Below are positions 27,196 to 35,580 of a DNA stretch of 64,000 nucleotides, one piece after another. Positions within the stretch are counted from its first letter, which is position 1. Each line of letters starts with the position of its first letter. The notes below the pieces were generated by a model. The model was given only the letters and a program-made list of their open reading frames with translations, was not told the origin of the DNA and did not search any database. The translations under genes and the position numbers were made by a program. The stretch is from G965207125 sp965207125 (GTDB taxonomy: Bacteria > Pseudomonadota > Alphaproteobacteria > Puniceispirillales > UBA1172). The stretch spans positions 1,798,001 through 1,862,000 of the forward strand of contig OZ242263.1 of the NCBI GenBank assembly GCA_965207125.1, given 5' to 3'.

Positions 27196-28534
27196 GCTTT
27201 TTCCGATACGCTTTGGCCCCTTTGGCGATGGTTTTGGTTTTGCTTCGCTCAACCGCAAGTGCATCTGATGGGACGTCTTTGGTAATCGTGCTGCCGGCCC
27301 CGATGATCGCCTCATCGCCAATTTTAACCGGCGCGACCAATGCGGTGTTTGAGCCGATAAAAGCATCATTGCCGATGGTGGTTTCTGATTTGCTGAGGCC
27401 GTTATAATTACAGGTAATCGTGCCAGCGCCGATATTTGCGCGCTCGCCGATGGTGGCATCCCCCAGATAGGTTAAATGATTGGCTTTGGCCATTGCTCCC
27501 ATGGTGGTGTTTTTTGTCTCAACAAAATTGCCAACCCGCACGCCTTCGGCCAAAACCGTCCCTGGGCGCAGGCGGGCAAAAGGGCCTATGACCGCACAGG
27601 CGCCGATGCTTGCGCCTTCTATGTGGGAGAAGGATTTGATTTCAGCGCCCTCGCTGATCCGCGTGCCTTCACCGATTATGACATGGGGATGGATAATAAC
27701 ATCTGACTCAATCACTGTATCATGATGGAAGAACACTGTTTCAGGTGCGAGTAGCGTCACGCCGCTCTGCATGGCGCGTTGCCTTAGGGAGTTTTGTACA
27801 ATCGCCTCGGCTTTTGCTAGATCAATGCGGGTGTTGATACCCATCACCTCATCATGATCAGCCTCAAGACACCCGACGTTTAGTTTTTCAGCGTGGGCGG
27901 CCGCGATGATATCAGTTAAAAAGTTTTCACCGGTCTTGCTGTTGGTTTCTATTTTGCTGAGCAGATCAAAAACCCGGGTGAGGCGCACCGCCATTAAACC
28001 GCTATTGACGAAGGTGATGGCTTTTTCTTGATCGCTCGCATCCCCTTCCTCAACGATCTGCGTAGGCGTGCCGTGTTCATCGCGGATAATCCGCCCATAA
28101 CCGGTGGGGTTCGGGGTTGAGAATCCCAAGCATGAAACATCGTTGCCATCATCGGATATAGAGGTTGCCAGAGCGTGGATTGTATCCGCGCTGATCAGGG
28201 GGGTATCGGCAAAGGCGATCACCGCCACCTCGTCTTTATCGGTGAAGCATGGCGCGGTGACCTCGACCGCGTGTCCGGTGCCTAATTGCTGTGATTGCGT
28301 TACGGTTTCGATTTTAATGTGCTGAGAGGCTTCACAATTTTTGAGATATTCGCTGACGTCCTCGGCTTCATCACCAACCACCACCACCACGCGGGCGGCT
28401 CCTGCCGCGTAAGCCGCGTCGATAACCCAGAGCAACAAGGGCTTGCCACTCAAGCAATGAAGCGGCTTTGGCACGCGCGAGTTCATGCGCTTTCCCTGGC
28501 CCGCCGCAAGAATAATAGCTGTTAAATTCATCAT
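27185..28534 (-). CDS. glmU: Bifunctional GlmU (UDP-GlcNAc synthesis)
   Basis: N-acetylglucosamine-1-phosphate uridylyltransferase and glucosamine-1-phosphate acetyltransferase, 449 residues. N-terminal pyrophosphorylase motif LAAGQGKRMNSRVPKPLH, central NSGLMAVR, then left-handed beta-helix hexapeptides from about residue 250 with NFVETKNTTMGAMAKANHL and YNGLSKSETTIGNDAFIGS. It precedes hldE on the same strand and is divergent from glmS, which makes its substrate precursor; the 123-base gap to glmS probably holds both promoters. Confidence 0.96.
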   Translation of the reverse strand: MMNLTAIILAAGQGKRMNSRVPKPLHCLSGKPLLLWVIDAAYAAGAARVVVVVGDEAEDVSEYLKNCEASQHIKIETVTQSQQLGTGHAVEVTAPCFTDKDEVAVIAFADTPLISADTIHALATSISDDGNDVSCLGFSTPNPTGYGRIIRDEHGTPTQIVEEGDASDQEKAITFVNSGLMAVRLTRVFDLLSKIETNSKTGENFLTDIIAAAHAEKLNVGCLEADHDEVMGINTRIDLAKAEAIVQNSLRQRAMQSGVTLLAPETVFFHHDTVIESDVIIHPHVIIGEGTRISEGAEIKSFSHIEGASIGACAVIGPFARLRPGTVLAEGVRVGNFVETKNTTMGAMAKANHLTYLGDATIGERANIGAGTITCNYNGLSKSETTIGNDAFIGSNTALVAPVKIGDEAIIGAGSTITKDVPSDALAVERSKTKTIAKGAKAYRKKHGA

Positions 28535-28657
28535 TATTGAGTATATGGCTTAAGATGGCGATTGAAAAGCCTATTAACGCTTATTGTATGATTGCAACGG
28601 GCGGGAAAACAGGTTATTTGATTGACACGCGTTAGGGCGCGTGATCGCGAGGGCTGG

Positions 28658-30493
28658 ATGTGTGGAATTATAGCCGCCGTGGGGCATGAGAACGTCGCAT
28701 CGGTATTGTTGCAAGCATTAAAAAAGCTGGAATATCGGGGGTATGATTCCGCTGGGATCTGCACCGATAGCGGTAATCAATTCGAACTATGTAAATCGGT
28801 GGGGAAACTGGGGCAGTTGTCCTCAAAGCTTGCGGGCGCGCCGTTGTCTGGGGATATTGGCATTGGGCATACCCGTTGGGCGACGCATGGCGGGGTTGAT
28901 GAGAAAAACGCGCATCCTATTTGTGCGGGCGCCGGGCGCGTTGCGGTTGTTCACAACGGAATTATTGAAAATCACCGTGTGCTTCGTAAGGAGTTAGAGG
29001 GGCGGGGGCATTGCTTTGTTTCCGACACTGACAGCGAGGTAATCGCGCATCTTTTTGTAGAGGCGCTTGATGCGCATGAAGCGCTCAGCGATGCAACAAA
29101 ATCCGTGCTTGATCAGATAGAGGGCGCTTATGCCTTTGTTGTCATGAGTCGTGATCATGCGGGGGCTTTGGCCTTTGCACGCAAAGCCTCACCTTTGGCG
29201 GTGGGATTGGGTGACGGGGCGATGTATGTCGGCTCGGATGCGATGGCTATGGGGGATGTGACTGGGCGGGTTGTGTTTCTGAAGGACGGCGATTTTGGAG
29301 TTGTGACGGCGAAAGATTTTTCTTTATACGATGGGAGCGGTAAGGCAACCAAGCGCGAGGTGATGGCGGTGGCCGCAAGTCCCGGTCTTGCGTCTAAGGA
29401 TGGCTATCAGCATTTTATGGAAAAGGAAATTCATGAGCAGCCCGAGGCGATCGCGCATACTCTTGCGGGGATATGCGATGAGAATGGGCGTCTTGCGCTT
29501 GATTTTGGCGTTGATTTTGAGAGTCTTGAAGGATTGCGGATTCTCGCCGCCGGCACCAGTCATCTTGCGGCGATGACCGGCAAATACTGGTTTGAGTCGC
29601 TGGCTGATTTACCGGCCTCGGCTGAGATCGCCTCAGAGTTTCGCTATCGGAACCCTTCGATGCGTCATCTGGGGGCGGTAATGGGGATTTCGCAGTCGGG
29701 GGAGTCGCTTGATACGCTAATGGCGCTGCGTCATGCGGCGGATAAGGGAGTTTTGACGATTGGATTGGTTAATGTGGCGTCTTCGACCATTGCCCGCGAG
29801 GTTGATCATTGTCTTGTGACTCGTGCGGGTATCGAGGTTAGTGTTGCTAGCACCAAATCTTACATGACCCAGCTGACGGTGCTGTTAGGGCTTGCGGTTA
29901 TGGCGGGTGTTAAAAGGGGTGTTCTTGATAAGGCGCGGGCGCGTGAGATTGAGCAGTTGTTGCATAGTCTACCGCGACTTGTGGGTGAGGCTTTGAGCGC
30001 GGCTTCTGAGGTTAGGCTGATGGCGCAGACGCTGGCAAAAGCGCGGTCTTGTCTTTATCTCGGGCGCGGGACACTTTATCCGTTGGCGCTTGAGGGGGCG
30101 TTGAAATTAAAAGAGTTGAGTTATATTCACGCTGAAGGCTATGCAGCGGGTGAGATGAAGCACGGGCCGATCGCGTTGATCGAGGAAGGCTTACCGGTTG
30201 TGGCGGTTCTGACGCATGATGTTCATTTGCCAAAATCCGTCAGTAATCTGATGGAGGTGCGCGCTCGGGGCGCTGCGGTGTTGGTGGTGGCGACGGCGCG
30301 TGCGGCTGAGACCATCGCTGAGACCGAACCTGATCTGATGAAGATGATGGTTGTTGTGCCTGAGTGTGATCCGTTGATCGCACCGATGGTGCTGGCTGTG
30401 CCGATACAGTTTTTAGCCTATATGACCGCCTTGCATAAAGGCACGGACATTGACCAGCCGCGCAATCTGGCTAAATCGGTGACGGTGGAATAG
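28658..30493 (+). CDS. glmS: Glucosamine-6-phosphate synthase GlmS
   Basis: Glutamine:fructose-6-phosphate amidotransferase, 611 residues, first step of amino-sugar synthesis. ATG 28658 is chosen because Cys2 of MCGIIAAVG is the amidase nucleophile after Met removal. Other features are LEYRGYDSAGI, GHTRWATHG, the two SIS domains (GTSHLAAMTGKYW, SQSGESLDT) and a normal C-terminus PRNLAKSVTVE. Its 3' end is the classic attachment site of Tn7-like elements, and the accessory island begins right after it. Two small pieces of a diverged glmS lie at the other end of the island. Confidence 0.96.
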   Translation: MCGIIAAVGHENVASVLLQALKKLEYRGYDSAGICTDSGNQFELCKSVGKLGQLSSKLAGAPLSGDIGIGHTRWATHGGVDEKNAHPICAGAGRVAVVHNGIIENHRVLRKELEGRGHCFVSDTDSEVIAHLFVEALDAHEALSDATKSVLDQIEGAYAFVVMSRDHAGALAFARKASPLAVGLGDGAMYVGSDAMAMGDVTGRVVFLKDGDFGVVTAKDFSLYDGSGKATKREVMAVAASPGLASKDGYQHFMEKEIHEQPEAIAHTLAGICDENGRLALDFGVDFESLEGLRILAAGTSHLAAMTGKYWFESLADLPASAEIASEFRYRNPSMRHLGAVMGISQSGESLDTLMALRHAADKGVLTIGLVNVASSTIAREVDHCLVTRAGIEVSVASTKSYMTQLTVLLGLAVMAGVKRGVLDKARAREIEQLLHSLPRLVGEALSAASEVRLMAQTLAKARSCLYLGRGTLYPLALEGALKLKELSYIHAEGYAAGEMKHGPIALIEEGLPVVAVLTHDVHLPKSVSNLMEVRARGAAVLVVATARAAETIAETEPDLMKMMVVVPECDPLIAPMVLAVPIQFLAYMTALHKGTDIDQPRNLAKSVTVE

Positions 30494-30620
30494 AGGCGCT
30501 GTAGCCTTTGTGTGTTGTTCTAGCATAAAGGTTTGGCTGGTATTTACCTTCGATTTTAGCCTCGTCTCAAAGAGTGAATTACAATGATCTCAGACTCTCA
30601 GGAGCGGAGGGCTATACCAA

Positions 30621-30816
30621 TCCAAGTATGGGTGAGTAAAGATTTAATTGGCGTGGAATCTTGTTAAGGTTCATGCAGAAAAAAAATAATAAAAACAGAC
30701 ACTTAATCATGAAACAAAGATTTAACGGGATTTAATTGGCGTGGAATCTTGCTGAGGTTTGTGCAGAAAAAAGCTAATAAAAACAGATGCTTAATCATGA
30801 AACAAAGATTTAACGG
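30621..30816. repeat. First pair of 88-bp tandem repeats
   Basis: Two head-to-tail 88-bp units, 30641-30728 and 30729-30816, each starting GATTTAATTGGCGTGGAATC and containing an inverted pair TTCATG/CATGAA or a close variant. A 20-base lead-in (30621-30640, TCCAAGTATGGGTGAGTAAA) precedes them. The units are AT-rich and have no open frame. Bases 30494-30620 after glmS show no recognisable gene. Confidence 0.9.
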
Positions 30817-30873
30817 GATTTAATGAGCGCAATGAAGGGTGAGGGCCGCAGGCAATGAGCTTAGAGACCTGAT

Positions 30874-31069
30874 TCCAAGTATAGGTGAGCAAAGAATTAA
30901 TTGGCGTGGAATCTTGTTAAGGCTCATGCTGAAAAAAGCTAATAAAAACAGGATATTAATCATGAAACAAAGATTTAACGGGATTTAATTGGTGTGGAAT
31001 CTTGTTAAGGTTCATGCAGAAAAAAGCTAATAAAAACAGATGCGTAATCATGAAACAAAGATTTAACGG
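30874..31069. repeat. Second pair of 88-bp tandem repeats
   Basis: Two more units, 30894-30981 and 30982-31069, again preceded by the same 20-base lead-in with two changes (30874-30893). The whole lead-in-plus-pair module is therefore duplicated with a period of 253 bases. The 57 bases between the arrays (30817-30873) are not repeated. Confidence 0.9.
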
Positions 31070-31132
31070 GATTTAATTGGCGCAGGCGAGGGCTCTTCAT
31101 TATCCTTTTTACCTTATGGGGCGCGGGAGGCT

Positions 31133-31353
31133 TTAGTTCCACTTAATCTTATCAGAGCAGTTTTCAAGAGGTTCTTTCATGCCTTTGATAATGCTGTCCA
31201 TCATGTTTGGAATCTTGTTCAAAAACAGCGTTTCTTTGATGGAGCACTAGTATTCTTCAGATATTAGGACGAGATTACCCTCCTTTCTCTTGATTAACCT
31301 CATCCATTAAGGAAAAAACTATTTCGCGCCTTAGGTGATGTGATTGAGTTCAT
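31133..31353 (-). pseudogene. Broken Phd/YefM-family antitoxin
   Basis: Read on the minus strand, ATG 31353, preceded by GGAG, opens a frame beginning MNSITSPKAR. After a frameshift it continues with REIVFSLMDEVNQEKG, then in a third frame NLVLISEEY, an in-frame TAG, and SIKETLFLNKIPNMMDSI ending in CSDKIKWN and TAA. This order matches an antitoxin of the Phd/YefM type, whose members end in an ETLYLLSIPG-like segment and a final DW or KW. The middle is shortened, so the gene cannot be functional. No toxin follows it. The match rests on recognition of the motif order only. Confidence 0.6.
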
Positions 31354-31506
31354 CTTCTGTCTCCGTGCACTGAATTGTTCACTACCATGGGCAATACGTA
31401 AAGGTAGGCAAGCATTATCTTTCTAGTTGTGTGTGAGGTGATTTTTCTTGCATCTTTGATCGTGATTGATAGTACGCATATGCATAGAAATTAAGAGGGT
31501 TGACTC

Positions 31507-31725
31507 ATGGCCTCTAGAAAGACATTAGATTGGCTTAAGAACGAGGCCCGGAGCGACTTCGCCAAAGTTGCAAAGATAGCGGGTATCAAAGATAAAAACG
31601 GCAAGAACATGCAGTCTGAAGATATTTGTTTAAAGTCTCCGCCCCATAGGGAAAGAGTTCTTGGAAGATTTGGCTCTGGTGCGTTCCGTTTTTGTTCTGA
31701 TTTGTGTATAAGGGTTAGAGGTTAA
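31507..31725 (+). pseudogene. Decayed gene containing the first half of an HNH motif
   Basis: An open frame of 72 codons with a GAGGG ribosome site starts MASRKTLDWLKNEARSD, which I do not recognise. Near its end a second frame reads LRPIGKEFLEDLALV (about 31637-31681), the usual lead-in to the CxxC of HNH endonucleases, but the sequence breaks there. The expected continuation, LVCSNCH, is found 908 bases further on at 32577. I read this as the left part of an HNH gene that was later split, with at least one frameshift. The N-terminal part could also be an unrelated small protein. Confidence 0.45.
31666..31681. repeat. 16-bp direct repeat, left copy (pair at 32574-32589)
   Basis: AGATTTGGCTCTGGTG occurs here and at 32574-32589, with further similarity on both sides (22 of 24 bases). 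Both copies encode the HNH segment DLALV. The stretch between them carries the three-Cys-motif gene. Confidence 0.8.
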
Positions 31726-31741
31726 GTTTGTGAGGGCTATG

Positions 31742-32518
31742 ATGAGTGAAAGTTCTATTGAATGGACTGATGCGACTTGGAATCCCGTGGCGGGGTGTAG
31801 CATCATGTCGAAGGGATGCAAGAATTGCTACGCGATGCAAATGGCTCGTCGCCTTGAAGCAATGGGTAATGAGAAGTATGCGGGACTTACTCGCCGTTCC
31901 GGCAAACGAACGGTCTGGAGAGGTATTGTCCACGAAGACCACAAATCTTTGGACATTCCATTACGTTGGAAGAAGCCGAGGAAGATCTTTGTCAATTCGA
32001 TGAGCGATTTGTTTCATCCGAAAGTATCAATTGAATTTATTAAGCAGGTTTGGGATGTGATGGCAAAGACTCCGCATCACAATTATCAGATACTAACAAA
32101 ACGCCCTGACCGGATGGCCGAATTTGCAACTTCTATAGGATTTACGAAATTGCAGAATGTTTGGCTGGGTACTAGTGTTGAGGATAAAGAAGTTATTTAT
32201 CGCATTGATGAATTGCGAAAGGTTTCAGCAGTAGTCCGCTTCATTTCATTTGAACCACTCATTGGCAGTGTCGGAGATATTGATCTGAAGGGAATTGATT
32301 GGGCGATTGTTGGAGGGGAAAGTGGAGCGAGGGCTCGGCCCTTCAAAGAGATATGGATAGACGAGATTTATAATGCATGCCGCAAGCAAAAGATAGCCTT
32401 CTTCTTTAAGCAATGGGGGGCTTGGGGCAAAGATCAAAAACTCCGCTCAAAGAAGGAGAACGGACGGGAATATCAAGGTAGGACTTGGGACGAGATGCCC
32501 ACAGAAACAATATTGTAA
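31742..32518 (+). CDS. Three-Cys-motif (phage Gp37/Gp68, DUF5131) protein
   Basis: Protein of 258 residues of the phage Gp37/Gp68 family, radical-SAM-like proteins named for three cysteines. The motif is AGCSIMSKGCKNCYA near residue 17, after the family-typical IEWTDATWNP. FVNSMSDLFHPKV near 83, NYQILTKRP near 110, NVWLGTSVED near 135, FISFEPLIGSV and GGESGARARP are also family-conserved. ATG 31742 is 5 bases after GAGGG. The usual partner is a TcmP protein encoded next to it; here only a stump of such a partner follows. Its last 342 bases are repeated at 43491-43832. Biochemical role is not established. Confidence 0.85.
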   Translation: MSESSIEWTDATWNPVAGCSIMSKGCKNCYAMQMARRLEAMGNEKYAGLTRRSGKRTVWRGIVHEDHKSLDIPLRWKKPRKIFVNSMSDLFHPKVSIEFIKQVWDVMAKTPHHNYQILTKRPDRMAEFATSIGFTKLQNVWLGTSVEDKEVIYRIDELRKVSAVVRFISFEPLIGSVGDIDLKGIDWAIVGGESGARARPFKEIWIDEIYNACRKQKIAFFFKQWGAWGKDQKLRSKKENGREYQGRTWDEMPTETIL

Positions 32519-32576
32519 GGAAGAAAAGGATGTCACAAAGAACATATGACTGGGGTAATAATCCAGTCTTGGGAGA
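32177..32576. repeat. 400-bp direct repeat, left copy (pair at 43491-43890)
   Basis: This stretch, covering the end of the three-Cys-motif gene and the first codons of its partner, recurs at 43491-43890 in the same orientation with about six base differences that I could find. The two copies bracket the whole defence-type cluster. Confidence 0.95.
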
Positions 32577-32686
32577 TTTGGCTCTGGTGTGTTCTAATTG
32601 TCACTGCATGATCCATAGAAAGAGAGAATTTATTATCTAGGGATGATTTGAGAGAATTAATAGAGCGAACGAAGCTTACTAAATAG
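32530..32686 (+). pseudogene. Fusion stump: TcmP-like start joined to HNH end
   Basis: ATG 32530 opens a 36-codon frame. Residues 1-15 (MSQRTYDWGNNPVLG) match the start of the TcmP-like remnant at 43844. From residue 16 the sequence is DLALVCSNCHCMIHRKRE, the CxxC-HxxH end of an HNH endonuclease; after a one-base shift it goes on LSRDDLRELIERTKLTK and stops at 32686. The switch between the two parts falls at the right copy of the 16-bp repeat. I regard both genes as dead. Confidence 0.6.
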
Positions 32687-32744
32687 ATAAATGATCTGAA
32701 TCAAAATATTCTAAAGCACCCAGGAGTATTTTAAGCCATTTTAG

Positions 32745-34571
32745 TTAGTGATTACCTTTTAGTTCGGGTATTTGTGCATCAGGCTCAGAAAACTCTGCTA
32801 CTTTTATTTTTTCCCAAGTATCGGAACGCTTTGCCACTTCTGAAAACTGTTGACCAGCGGCGATTTTGATGAATTCATTATTAACAGCGATAGCCCAGTT
32901 CCACAGTAAATCATGTAGACCGGTAGAAATCCCTTGTTTGTTCCAGATCTGCACGAGATCAAGCCTGTTCCCAAGTCTATCCGATACCACCGCTACGACG
33001 TATGTGGCAATGTTGATCCAACCTTGTCGGAATCTCTCTTTTGCCTCCTTCGTTTTGATCATGCTCTCGATCGCCTTGAAAAGGATCACCTTGGCGATCA
33101 TTGATCGATACCAGTGCACATCGAGAGGGTTAGGAACGATTGTCGGATCCTCGTCGAGCGCGAACATAAACGCGGCGAAGTTTTTTTCGCCGGCCAACGC
33201 TACTTGATTAGGTTTTTTGCGCCACGCCTCATGGTATTTAGCTATATCATTCTTTGTTAGCTTGCGTTTAGGTGGGGTTATTTCCCTCAGATTGCGACGC
33301 TTTGCGGGAGTCGTTCCTTCACGTAGCAACAGCACGTTATAGGCTCCTGCCGCACGCTCATAGAACCACCGCGTGGCACCGTCAGGACACCAAGTTTCGT
33401 CTGCTAATTTCTCAATCTGAATATGGAATGAACGGTTCGATGATAGGTCAGACATCCTTACGGCATTCTGACTGTTCGCATAGCGCGAGACGTTGCTGAT
33501 TAGCCGCTCTCTCGATTCTTCTTGAGAACTTTTGAGAATGATGATCTTCGCGGGTATCATCACATGGCTCAGGTCGATGGTGGGATCGTCCCGAGAGGCA
33601 AAGTAGATCGCTGAGGTGGTCTGACCACCATTGACAATCTGGAGGCCCTTGAGGAAGGAAAGACTGGCATTACCGTCTTTAGATCGCTCGAAAGTTGCCT
33701 TGTCGCAAACGAGAACGAGCCCATTGTTGTACGCTAGGAAGTGTTCCGGTTCTTTTCTGAGCGTTTCTACGATACCCTTGTTAACGACCCTCCTCGAGCC
33801 GAGGAATGCCCGAACATTGATTTCGAGTAGGCGAGGCCCGTAGTGCAGATAGAGATCATGAATGATTTGTCCCGGAATTGCGGTCAAGGCATAATCGTAA
33901 TCCGCGTCATGGTTAGGAACGTGGACGCAGGGCAGTGGGCGTCCGATGGCTTGAACAAAGCTGAGTGAAAGTTCATCCTGTGGCTTTCCCTCAGTGTGGC
34001 GGAACAGCCGCTCCATGTCCATGGCTTCGATAGTCACCATCTTCTGGCGAACTTCCTTACTCAAGAACCGCTTGGTCTGGGTGCGGCGACCATCAGTGAT
34101 CACGAAAAACCGAACTTGGTCAAGATCAGCCCATAAGGAACGGATTGTTGTAACTAGGTCTCGAACTGGGTTTGTGGGATCGATTTTTTCGAGGAAACCA
34201 CCTGCCTGATCCGCTGCACGGAGAAGGAAATTAAGGCCTTTGTTTGCTGCTGCAATGATATCCGAGTTTCGCAGATTGGTTAGTTCTTTGGCGTCTAAAT
34301 AGTGTGTGACGAATAGGTCGAGGGCGGTATTGTCGGAGCTAAGAGCGTAGCCGGTGATGCGAAGATTCGCATTGCGAAATTGACCAGTCCAATGACAGAT
34401 GGTCGGGGGTTCACATAGGCCGGCCGCCTCGATATGTTCCATGACCATTTCTGCAAAGACCAATTCCCTAGAGGGGAAAGATTCTTTGTCAGCTATGGCC
34501 TGCTCGGTTCGTTCGGTAATGGTTGTTTCTAACTCGGATTGGAATTTGCGGTAGAAATTTTCAACACTCAT
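32745..34571 (-). CDS. AIPR-family (abortive infection phage resistance) protein
   Basis: 608-residue protein carrying the AIPR domain: EPEHFLAYNNGLVLVCD near residue 285, KGLQIVNGGQTTSAIYFAS near 315, and ISNVSRYANSQNAVRMSDL near 360. The N-terminal 230 residues are of unknown fold but are regularly found ahead of AIPR. No nuclease motif is obvious to me. It is the last gene of the minus-strand cluster, one base after the PD-(D/E)XK gene. In known systems AIPR proteins accompany restriction-type operons; a part in phage exclusion is inferred from family and context. Confidence 0.85.
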   Translation of the reverse strand: MSVENFYRKFQSELETTITERTEQAIADKESFPSRELVFAEMVMEHIEAAGLCEPPTICHWTGQFRNANLRITGYALSSDNTALDLFVTHYLDAKELTNLRNSDIIAAANKGLNFLLRAADQAGGFLEKIDPTNPVRDLVTTIRSLWADLDQVRFFVITDGRRTQTKRFLSKEVRQKMVTIEAMDMERLFRHTEGKPQDELSLSFVQAIGRPLPCVHVPNHDADYDYALTAIPGQIIHDLYLHYGPRLLEINVRAFLGSRRVVNKGIVETLRKEPEHFLAYNNGLVLVCDKATFERSKDGNASLSFLKGLQIVNGGQTTSAIYFASRDDPTIDLSHVMIPAKIIILKSSQEESRERLISNVSRYANSQNAVRMSDLSSNRSFHIQIEKLADETWCPDGATRWFYERAAGAYNVLLLREGTTPAKRRNLREITPPKRKLTKNDIAKYHEAWRKKPNQVALAGEKNFAAFMFALDEDPTIVPNPLDVHWYRSMIAKVILFKAIESMIKTKEAKERFRQGWINIATYVVAVVSDRLGNRLDLVQIWNKQGISTGLHDLLWNWAIAVNNEFIKIAAGQQFSEVAKRSDTWEKIKVAEFSEPDAQIPELKGNH

Positions 34572-34572
34572 G

Positions 34573-35580
34573 TCAATTTACTCCAAATGTTTTCAATATT
34601 TTTTCCGGAGGCCCGATCGAAGGAACTTCGAGGGCGTCGAGATCAAGAACATACGTTGCTGAACGCAGGGCCGCCGGCAGAGAGGCACGTGTAAGACGTG
34701 GCATGTTTCCCTCCGCAAGAAATACTCTGGTCTCCTTGAGTATAAGGGGAGCTCCGTAGGAATGTGCATGCTCGTCAAGGTAGCCCATTACTATCAGAAG
34801 AGCCTCGAAGGCTCGGAAAGTTCCGGCCTTAGTGAATTTTTTGCGTAGGATGTCCACCAGTTCTACGAGCGATGTGCCATCCGCGTTTTCCTCGAAGCGA
34901 AAGGCACAAAGGAATATTGGTGACCGGTCGCCATCAAGCTGTTCGATGCTGTTGATGCGCGCTAGGAAGACCCCTGTTCGTATTGTGCTCTTTACTTCGA
35001 TAGCCCCTTCACGGATATGGAAGTCCTGTGCTGACCGCAAGGGCCCTTGCCAGCAATCAAGGGCATTAGTTCCGAGCGAAGAGTTCATTAGTAAACGGAG
35101 CATCCACAATTCACCAAATAGACCGACCTGTGCGTCGGATGATAATGGTCGGGGTGTCCGTGCCATGAAGGTTTGCCACTCCCTAACCCTTTCAAGAAAA
35201 GCATCTAACACGTTGCGTTGTGCTACCGAATTTGCTGCTTCTAGTGTGCGTAATACATCGACCACCATAATTGAGAATATATCCGGCGACCCCTCGGCTC
35301 TACGGACGAGGGCGATGGCCGTTCGTCCGACAAAGTCCTTCTGATCCTCTATGCAAGCAACATCGAAGCCCTTGCCTTTGGGCATGCGCGTAGGATTGAC
35401 GGGCCACGACTCGGGAAACAAAACGATCAACGCTTCCTGACCTGCAGGGAAGCGGCAACCCGCTTTGATGGAGACCTCGCTCATTCTCGTCAGATCAATA
35501 TACCGCCAATCTTCGCTATCTTTCTGCTGGGCGAGCGCTCGCCATGCTCGGATAAGTCCTTCTTCAGTCCACCCAGTCAT
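34573..35580 (-). CDS. PD-(D/E)XK motif protein (DUF4420 type)
   Basis: 335-residue protein with the DUF4420 signature: VGLFGELWMLRLL near residue 150, CWQGP and QDFHIREGAIEVKST near 180-196, where Asp and the E-x-K pair form a PD-(D/E)XK nuclease site. ATG 35580 is chosen because GGAGAGG lies 5 bases upstream; a longer frame would run deep into the Z1 gene. It overlaps the end of the Z1 gene by 17 bases and is followed after one base by the AIPR gene. It is the likeliest DNA-cutting component of this cluster. Confidence 0.85.
   Translation of the reverse strand: MTGWTEEGLIRAWRALAQQKDSEDWRYIDLTRMSEVSIKAGCRFPAGQEALIVLFPESWPVNPTRMPKGKGFDVACIEDQKDFVGRTAIALVRRAEGSPDIFSIMVVDVLRTLEAANSVAQRNVLDAFLERVREWQTFMARTPRPLSSDAQVGLFGELWMLRLLMNSSLGTNALDCWQGPLRSAQDFHIREGAIEVKSTIRTGVFLARINSIEQLDGDRSPIFLCAFRFEENADGTSLVELVDILRKKFTKAGTFRAFEALLIVMGYLDEHAHSYGAPLILKETRVFLAEGNMPRLTRASLPAALRSATYVLDLDALEVPSIGPPEKILKTFGVN

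Noticed and set aside
30641..31069. Possible CRISPR array after glmS
   Set aside because: The 88-bp units are directly tandem without unique spacers, only four copies exist, and no cas gene is present.
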